From Bacteroidales bacterium (lineage in GTDB: Bacteria > Bacteroidota > Bacteroidia > Bacteroidales > UBA7960), in the NCBI GenBank assembly GCA_012521995.1, contig JAAYLH010000117.1, forward strand, positions 1 to 43,608: DNA of 43,608 nucleotides, read 5' to 3'. Both the position numbers and the translations under genes were made by a program. Shown piece after piece: positions 35,572 through 41,209 of this stretch; position 1 is the first letter of the stretch; every line of letters begins with the position of its first letter. The notes beneath the pieces are model-generated. The model saw only the letters and a program-made list of their open reading frames with translations. It did no database searches and was not told where the DNA came from.

Positions 35572-36285
35572 TTAGGCTAATTTGATTTCACCACCCCCAA
35601 ACAACACCACTCCCTTGATGGTAAGCACTTTGTTGGGATCGCTTACCAGGTGGGGGTTCCGTTTGGAGCGCTCATCCGAGAAGCCACCGAAAATTGCTGT
35701 AGCTTCCACTTTTAGGGTCCAGTCTTCAGGAACAAAAAGGGTGCAACCCCCAAAGATGCAGGTCACGTCCAGGATGTTCTCGCCTGGTGCAAGGGAAGCG
35801 TTCCTGAAGTTCAGCTCAGAGCCGCCAAAAATGCAGGTCACTTGTCCCCCGCGAAAGGCTTCGGCAGTAATGAATTTATCGCCTCCGCTGAATACGTTGA
35901 CATCATCCACCACATTCCCCTTATCTTCTGCCGACCCGTGGATACGGCTCCTTCTGATGGGGGAACGGGGAAACAACATGGAGATACCGATCAGCACCAG
36001 CACGGCAGGGATCAGGACCTTCATCATAAACACCCAGTCAAGGTTGAAATGATTCCTTGCCAGGAAAAATGCCCCAATACCGAACATGATCACCCCTGTA
36101 GACCGGTTTTTTTCGCTGACCATCAATAGGATACCCAGGAAGATCAGGATCAGCGGCCAGGAAAAGATAAGGTGTGGCAGGTAAAAGCCAAAAATGGGGA
36201 TTTTAAAAATGCTGATAAGCAAGGTTGCACCCAGTGCAATGAAAATAATGCCGATCAGTGCGCGTCTTTTGTTTGAAGGTTCCAT
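35572..36285 (-). CDS. LiaF-like membrane protein with C-terminal beta-roll
   Basis: The ATG at 36285 (MEPSNKRRALIGII) is preferred over a GTG 24 bp upstream, which would lie almost on the predicted transcription start. The protein has about four membrane helices (for example GIIFIALGATLLISIF and VLIPAVLVLIGISMLF). The C-terminal domain has four repeats around FGG: VTCIFGGSELNF, VTCIFGGCTLFV, ATAIFGGFSDER and GVVLFGGGEIKL, as in LiaF/YvqF C-terminal domains. LiaF-type proteins restrain a neighbouring histidine kinase, so it is probably the signal gate of the kinase encoded 5 bp later. Confidence 0.85.
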   Translation of the reverse strand: MEPSNKRRALIGIIFIALGATLLISIFKIPIFGFYLPHLIFSWPLILIFLGILLMVSEKNRSTGVIMFGIGAFFLARNHFNLDWVFMMKVLIPAVLVLIGISMLFPRSPIRRSRIHGSAEDKGNVVDDVNVFSGGDKFITAEAFRGGQVTCIFGGSELNFRNASLAPGENILDVTCIFGGCTLFVPEDWTLKVEATAIFGGFSDERSKRNPHLVSDPNKVLTIKGVVLFGGGEIKLA

Positions 36286-36323
36286 GATTGCATTTTTTTT
36301 GTGAGACACCTATAAATATGCAA

Positions 36324-36355
36324 CAAAATTAGCCCTGCCCCAAAAACCCTGCAAT
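36324..36355 (-). promoter_or_regulatory. Promoter candidate of the LiaF-kinase-LytTR operon
   Basis: On the minus strand, ATTG (36352-36355), 20 bp, then TAATTTTG (36324-36331). The -7 box is exact and the -33 box is 3 of 4. It lies 38 bp upstream of the ATG at 36285. Confidence 0.55.
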
Positions 36356-36397
36356 AGCCTATCGGTCAATGGCCCCCACAGGTCGGTAAATGCCCCC

Positions 36398-36802
36398 TTA
36401 CAGCCTGCCGGTATCCTCCAGGTCGCTGATGTGCAGGTTGAGGGCCTTCACGCTGATATTGATCTCCCAGATGCTAATGCCCAGGCTGATAATGAGCAGC
36501 ACCAGGGCTATGCCGAAAATGATCTCGGCCACCACCTGCCACTCAATATACACCAGGAACATACAGGCCACACAAAGCAGGAGGCTGGCCAGACCATAGA
36601 TCTGCATCGAGCGGATCAGGTTGATGCGCTTCTTCAGGTTGGCAATCTGCCCGAACAGGATCTGGCTGGGGCTCTCCTTGTACCGCGCGTGAAGGCTGCG
36701 CACCAGGTTGGCAATGGCCAGAAAACGGTTGGTGTAGGCCAGCAGCAACAATGAAATGGCCGAAAACAACAGGGCAGGCGTTGTGAGCGTCAGGGTTTCC
36801 AT
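36398..36802 (-). CDS. DUF2721 family membrane protein
   Basis: The start METLTLTTPALLFSAISLLL at 36802 is chosen because a strong promoter lies at 36848-36878, inside the longer frame that begins at 36883. The resulting 134-residue protein has three membrane helices: ALLFSAISLLLLAYTNRF, SMQIYGLASLLLCVACMFLV and EIIFGIALVLLIISLGISI. The charged segment NLVRSLHARYKESP lies between the first two, as in DUF2721. The function of the family is unknown. It precedes the LiaF unit on the same strand, but that unit has its own promoter. Confidence 0.8.
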   Translation of the reverse strand: METLTLTTPALLFSAISLLLLAYTNRFLAIANLVRSLHARYKESPSQILFGQIANLKKRINLIRSMQIYGLASLLLCVACMFLVYIEWQVVAEIIFGIALVLLIISLGISIWEINISVKALNLHISDLEDTGRL

Positions 36803-36847
36803 AGGTAAGAAGATTTTCTTTAGGTTGCTCCTTTTCCTTTGTCCTTT

Positions 36848-36878
36848 CAAAAATAAGGAAACCTGAAAGATTTTCAAA
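36848..36878 (-). promoter_or_regulatory. Promoter of the DUF2721 gene
   Basis: On the minus strand, TTTG (36875-36878), 19 bp, then TATTTTTG (36848-36855). Both boxes match the consensus exactly. It places the start codon at 36802 rather than upstream. Confidence 0.7.
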
Positions 36879-37354
36879 CGCATTCCTTCAACATTTCGCT
36901 TTGGCGTGATGAAGGCTTTTTTGTAACAAATCTGACCTTCACCCCTCCCCGTCTTTTTCCAATTGCTGGTCCCAGGAAAAACTATTCCACAGTATAGGTT
37001 TATACGGAGTTTATACGGTTTTAATTGGTTAAACTCCGTATTAACTCCGTATTAACCCTGGATATGATAATTACTTACTATTGATTTACAGACAATTAAT
37101 CCTATTTTAAAAAGCCAAAAAGGGATACGAAAAAAAAACGCGGACTTGGTTTAAGGCAGAAATTTCCGGCAGACATCATGCTCTGTTTGCATAGGAAATT
37201 GAATGCTGACAAGGGTTTTCAGGTTTAGTCACAGATCAAAGCGTTAGAAATACAAACGACTGTTTAATATTTTAAAAAAAAGATTGAACACAAAGAACTT
37301 TTTCCGGCAAATTTTGTTAGGTTTTCAATTACAAAAAATAAACAAAAAAATCAT
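36879..37354. other. Divergent intergenic region with a palindromic element
   Basis: These 476 bp between the DUF2721 gene and the TonB receptor hold no gene. They contain copy 2 of the palindromic element (36997-37057) and AT-rich sequence. AAATTTTG (37309-37316) is one base off a -7 box and lies 39 bp before the receptor start, but its upstream box (ATTG, 22 bp away) is poorly placed. Confidence 0.55.
36997..37057. repeat. Palindromic 11-bp-unit repeat element, copy 2
   Basis: The left arm (36997-37018) and right arm (37036-37057) match as inverted repeats at 20 of 22 positions, around a 17-nt centre. The units are TATACGGAGTT-like on the left and TATTAACTCCG on the right. Arm sequence and centre length are the same as in copy 1 at 13651-13715. 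Confidence 0.9.
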
Positions 37355-39742
37355 ATGTTTAGGAAAATTTCTGTCATTTTTGTGCTGCTCTTTTCGGGGG
37401 TTATGGCCATAGGGCAGCAGGGAACCATTCGCGGGCGAGTATTTAACCAAGACACCAACGAACCCCTGCCCTTTACCAATCTTATTATATATGGTACGAA
37501 TATTGGCAGTACCAGTGACCTTGACGGGAACTTCCTGTTTACGGGGGTTGAACCTGGCTTTTTCAGGTTGGCGGTCAGTTCGGTAGGCTTTGAAGCCAAG
37601 GTCACGGAGGAGTTCATGGTGAGCAACTCAAGGGCTGCGTTCATTGAGATCCCTTTGAAGGAAATCAAGGTTCAGCTTGAGACTGTAGAGGTGCGTGCCT
37701 CCCCCTTTCAGCGCAAAGAGGAAAGCCCCGTATCCTTGCGTCGGATTGGCATTAAGGAAATTGAGCGCAGCCCGGGCAGCAACCGCGACATCTCCAAAGT
37801 CATTCAATCCCTTCCCGGGGTGGCCCTCACCCCTGCCTTCCGAAACGACGTGATCATTCGTGGCGGCGGGCCCAGCGAGAACCGCTTTTTCCTGGATGGC
37901 ATTGAAATTCCCACCATCAATCACTTCAGCACCCAGGGGGCCAGTGGTGGCCCCCTGGGCATGATCAACGTCGATTTCATCCGTGAGGTGGAAATGTATT
38001 CGGGGGCCTTCCCTGCCAGCCGTGGCAATGCTTTGAGTTCGGTGTTCGAGTTCCGGCAAATCAACGGCAACCGCGACCGCATGAACCTGCGCGGCACCAT
38101 TGGCGCAAGCGACCTGGCATTGTCAATCGACGGCCCCCTGACGGAAAACACATCGATCGTGGCCTCGGCAAGGCGGTCCTACCTTCAGTTCCTCTTTACC
38201 TTACTGGGCCTTCCCTTCCTGCCTACCTACAACGATTTCCAGTTTAAGACCAACACCCGTGTGGGCGAACGCTCGGAAATAAACGTAATCGGGCTGGGGG
38301 CCATCGACCAGTTTACCCTGAATCTTGATGCAAACGAGACTGAAGATCAGCGTATCCTGCTGGAATCACTGCCCGTAAACGAGCAATGGAATTACGCCCT
38401 GGGCGCCACTTACCGTCATTTCCGTTCCAACGGCTCTGACCTTTTTGTGCTGAGCCGCAACATGCTCCGCAATACGGCTTTCAAATATCCGGGCAACGAT
38501 GAAAGCCTGCCCAGGAGCCTTGATTACTTATCGGATGAGATTGAAAACAAGGCACGCTTTGAGCGCACCACAAGCCTCAACCAATACAGGGTAAGCTGGG
38601 GCCTGGGCGGAGAGTACGCTAAATTCTCGGGCGATATCTCACAAAATCTGTTTCTCAACAATCAGTTGATCCAAGTGAAAAACCAGACCGCCTACGACCT
38701 CTTTAAATGGGGTGTTTTCGGGCAGGTGACCCGCAGTTTTGCAGAAAACCGCCTGAGCCTTTCTCTGGGGTTGCGCAGCGATGCCAACAACTATTCGGCC
38801 AGTATGTCGAACCTCATCGACCAAATCTCTCCCCGTTTCTCGGCATCTTACCAGCTGAAGGAAAACTTCTACCTCAACGCGAATGTGGGCCGATATTTCC
38901 AGATGCCTGCCTATATTACCCTGGGCTATCGCAATCCCAATGGTGTGATGGTAAATAAAACCAACGACCTGCGCTACATTTCGGTAGACCACCTGGTGGG
39001 TGGCGTGGAATGGCTCCCCAACAGGGCCAGCAAACTAACCATCGAAGGGTTTTATAAAATGTATGACCAATATCCCTTCTCTGTCCGTGATTCGGTGGCT
39101 CTGGGAAGCCAGTCGAGTGACTTTGGCGTGTTTGGCGATGAGGAAGTGCTTTCCATTGGCAAAGGGCGCTCCTTTGGAACGGAATTGTATTACCGTACGG
39201 AAAACCTGGCGAAATTTAATCTTACACTTTCTTATACCTTCGTCCGGAGTGAATTTCAGGATAATCAAGGGGCATATGTACCCGCGAAGTGGGACAACCG
39301 CCACATCCTGGTCTTTACAGCCTTGAGGCCTTTGCCCCGCAACTGGGAAGTCGGCCTGAAATGGCGTTTCTCGGGCGGAGCACCCTACACCCCCTACGAC
39401 CTCGAGCTGTCGAGTATAAGGGATGCCTGGGATGCCCAAAACGGCCCTTACTTCGACTATTCAAGGTTTCACCAAAACCGCCTGGGTAGCTTCCATCAGC
39501 TTGACTTGAGGGTTGATAAGCAGTTCTTCCTCAATAAATGGTCGCTGATGGCCTACCTGGATATCCAGAACATTTATAACTTCGAGTCGGAATTGCCCGA
39601 AAATGTGACCCGCCTGGAAGATGAAAACGGAAACCCCATTGTCATTACCGACGGGAATGGGGTAGAGCGTTACCAGCTGAAGACCCTGAAAAATCTTACA
39701 GGTACCGTTCTGCCATCCATTGGGATTATTTTTGAATTTTAA
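37355..39742 (+). CDS. TonB-dependent outer-membrane receptor with N-terminal CarboxypepD_reg-like domain
   Basis: This 795-residue protein has a signal peptide (MFRKISVIFVLLFSGVMAIG). A beta-sandwich domain of about 85 residues (TIRGRVFNQDTNEPLPFTNL, then DGNFLFTGVEPGFFRLAVSS) is typical of Bacteroidota transporters. The plug domain has DISKVIQSLPGVA, DVIIRGGGPSENRFFLDGIE and FPASRGNALSSVFEF. A 22-strand barrel follows and ends in aromatic GIIFEF. It imports a ligand with energy from TonB-ExbBD. No SusD-like gene is adjacent, so it is not a glycan SusCD pair; a metal, cofactor or small molecule is more likely. The DUF2271-like gene starts 12 bp later. Confidence 0.93.
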   Translation: MFRKISVIFVLLFSGVMAIGQQGTIRGRVFNQDTNEPLPFTNLIIYGTNIGSTSDLDGNFLFTGVEPGFFRLAVSSVGFEAKVTEEFMVSNSRAAFIEIPLKEIKVQLETVEVRASPFQRKEESPVSLRRIGIKEIERSPGSNRDISKVIQSLPGVALTPAFRNDVIIRGGGPSENRFFLDGIEIPTINHFSTQGASGGPLGMINVDFIREVEMYSGAFPASRGNALSSVFEFRQINGNRDRMNLRGTIGASDLALSIDGPLTENTSIVASARRSYLQFLFTLLGLPFLPTYNDFQFKTNTRVGERSEINVIGLGAIDQFTLNLDANETEDQRILLESLPVNEQWNYALGATYRHFRSNGSDLFVLSRNMLRNTAFKYPGNDESLPRSLDYLSDEIENKARFERTTSLNQYRVSWGLGGEYAKFSGDISQNLFLNNQLIQVKNQTAYDLFKWGVFGQVTRSFAENRLSLSLGLRSDANNYSASMSNLIDQISPRFSASYQLKENFYLNANVGRYFQMPAYITLGYRNPNGVMVNKTNDLRYISVDHLVGGVEWLPNRASKLTIEGFYKMYDQYPFSVRDSVALGSQSSDFGVFGDEEVLSIGKGRSFGTELYYRTENLAKFNLTLSYTFVRSEFQDNQGAYVPAKWDNRHILVFTALRPLPRNWEVGLKWRFSGGAPYTPYDLELSSIRDAWDAQNGPYFDYSRFHQNRLGSFHQLDLRVDKQFFLNKWSLMAYLDIQNIYNFESELPENVTRLEDENGNPIVITDGNGVERYQLKTLKNLTGTVLPSIGIIFEF

Positions 39743-39754
39743 TCCGGAAGCACT

Positions 39755-40576
39755 ATGAAAGTATCAAGCAAAAAAAGAAAAATTACGAGGCAAGCAAGAA
39801 AACGGTTTTTCATGCGGATCATCCCCATCGCCTTATTCCTTGCTGGGGCAAGCCCTGCAGCACATGCCCTTGACCAAAATCCCTGGTGGAAGCGCGTGCG
39901 TACTCCTGAGCCTGTGGAGGTGATCGTCACAACGGTAAACCTTGGGGGCCAGCCCCTGGATATGGTGTTTGAAAAGGGTCCCAGACACAACCATCCCCTG
40001 ATGGCCATTTGGGTGGAAGACCTTCAAGGTAAATACATACAAACCCTTTACGTTGCCCAATCGATTGCTAAGGGCGTTTATCTCCACGGCGATCCTTCCA
40101 CGGGCCGATGGTTGCCCGGCCCCGTCCGCAGGCCTGCCACACTGCCCTACTGGAGCCATAAGCGCGGCATACAGGCTGAAGATGGACTGTTTATCCCTTC
40201 TCAAGCCCATCCGATGGCGGACGCGCTGACAGGGCCCACCCCAAAAGGGAATTTCGTGCTTCAAACACAGGTGCCCGAATTGAGCCCGCGCAAATTCAGG
40301 GTCCTGATGGAGATCAACCAGCCTTGGGATTGGAACCAGCACTGGTACAATGCCCGTTTCCCCGGCGACAGGGAATACATGACTTCAGCACAACCTGCAC
40401 TGGTGTATGAGGCCCTGATCGACTTAGACTCAGGGACTTCCGAAATTGAAATGAAAGCCATCGGACACAGTCATTGGTCGGGCAGAAATGGCGAATTATT
40501 TAAAGATTTAAGTACTTTAACGACTGCTTTAAATATTTCTGAAAGAGTCTATATTAAAATACCGGAAAAAAAATAA
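39755..40576 (+). CDS. DUF2271-like exported protein
   Basis: This 273-residue protein has a basic N-terminus, then a signal-like core (IIPIALFLAGASPAAHA). The mature part resembles DUF2271: PLMAIWVEDLQGKYIQTLYV near residue 85, LPYWSHKRG near 130, ADALTGPTPKGNFVLQTQV near 155 and a YEALIDLDSG strand near 225. The match is by pattern only and could be a related unnamed family. An internal ATG at 39812 (MRIIPIALF) would give a neater signal peptide. DUF2271 proteins are often encoded with PepSY and flavin-transfer (ApbE) genes in iron-related loci. Here the partner is a TonB receptor 12 bp upstream, so uptake-linked processing is possible (inference). Confidence 0.5.
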   Translation: MKVSSKKRKITRQARKRFFMRIIPIALFLAGASPAAHALDQNPWWKRVRTPEPVEVIVTTVNLGGQPLDMVFEKGPRHNHPLMAIWVEDLQGKYIQTLYVAQSIAKGVYLHGDPSTGRWLPGPVRRPATLPYWSHKRGIQAEDGLFIPSQAHPMADALTGPTPKGNFVLQTQVPELSPRKFRVLMEINQPWDWNQHWYNARFPGDREYMTSAQPALVYEALIDLDSGTSEIEMKAIGHSHWSGRNGELFKDLSTLTTALNISERVYIKIPEKK

Positions 40577-40602
40577 AAATGTATTTTTTCAAAAATAGAG
40601 TA

Positions 40603-40633
40603 AAAAATGGGGGTAAAACACTCCCATTTTTTT
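40603..40633 (+). terminator. Terminator after the DUF2271-like gene
   Basis: AAAAATGGGGG (40603-40613) pairs with CTCCCATTTTT (40621-40631, one G-U pair), followed by more T. It lies 27 bp after the stop codon. Confidence 0.8.
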
Positions 40634-41209
40634 TTGTGATTTAGACTTTATTCTCAGTTTTTGCTTTATTCACCCTGTTTATTAAAAAAAAACAAACAAT
40701 TATATTTATTTAATATTTATTTATATATTTTTTTAGTTTTTATTATATTATTTATATCTTTAAAGTATTATTTATTTATTTTAAAATTATTTTTTGATAA
40801 TATTTTTATTGTATGTAATCCCATTATTAAAGGTCAGAACGAGCAAAATTGCCGCGAAAAATTCAATAAATACCCAAAATAAGTTAAATAATTATATAAG
40901 GGATATTACGGAATTTACCTTAAATTTTTACTAGGAAATATTTAAGGAAAATCCCTTATTGATGTAAGCCTAGACTTGTTGTAATTTTCGTGAAATAATT
41001 GGTGTTTTTTTCGTCCTATTAAGCAAATTCACCAATAAAAGTTATGGCTGGTATCAAAATAATACCTTGCAACATGAAAAAATTAATACAAAATTGCTTA
41101 TTCAAATGTTTAACTAAATAATTTGTCTATGGAGTACCTCCCAGGAAGAAAAAACCAAATGATTCACGAACCTTTAAAACTCAAGTGATCTTAAACTAAA
41201 AAGTATCAA
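40634..41209 (+). other. AT-rich, hairpin-rich leader region of the giant surface-protein gene
   Basis: This 576-bp gap has no convincing gene. Bases 40660-40830 are almost pure A/T. Further on lie a nested inverted repeat (40896-40959), an ATTGGTG/CACCAAT pair (40998-41004 and 41030-41036) and a GGTAT/ATACC hairpin (41050-41066). A weak promoter, ATTG (40958-40961), 20 bp, TAATTTTC (40982-40989), would give a leader of about 215 nt. Confidence 0.5.
40896..40959. repeat. Nested inverted repeat upstream of the surface-protein gene
   Basis: Outer arms ATAAGGGAT (40896-40904) and ATCCCTTAT (40951-40959) are perfect. Inner arms CCTTAAA (40918-40924) and TTTAAGG (40941-40947) are also perfect. 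The left side between the arms is 13 nt and the right side 3 nt, so the hairpin would carry an asymmetric bulge. No T run follows, so it is not a simple terminator. Confidence 0.65.

Noticed and set aside
36885-36922. Plus-strand terminator (CCTTCA/TGAAGG then T6)
   Set aside because: The stem is weak and no plus-strand gene lies upstream to terminate. It may be chance.
40661-40882. 73-codon frame in the AT-rich gap
   Set aside because: It is made of Tyr, Ile, Leu, Phe and Lys only because the DNA is almost pure A/T; it has no start context or recognisable domain.
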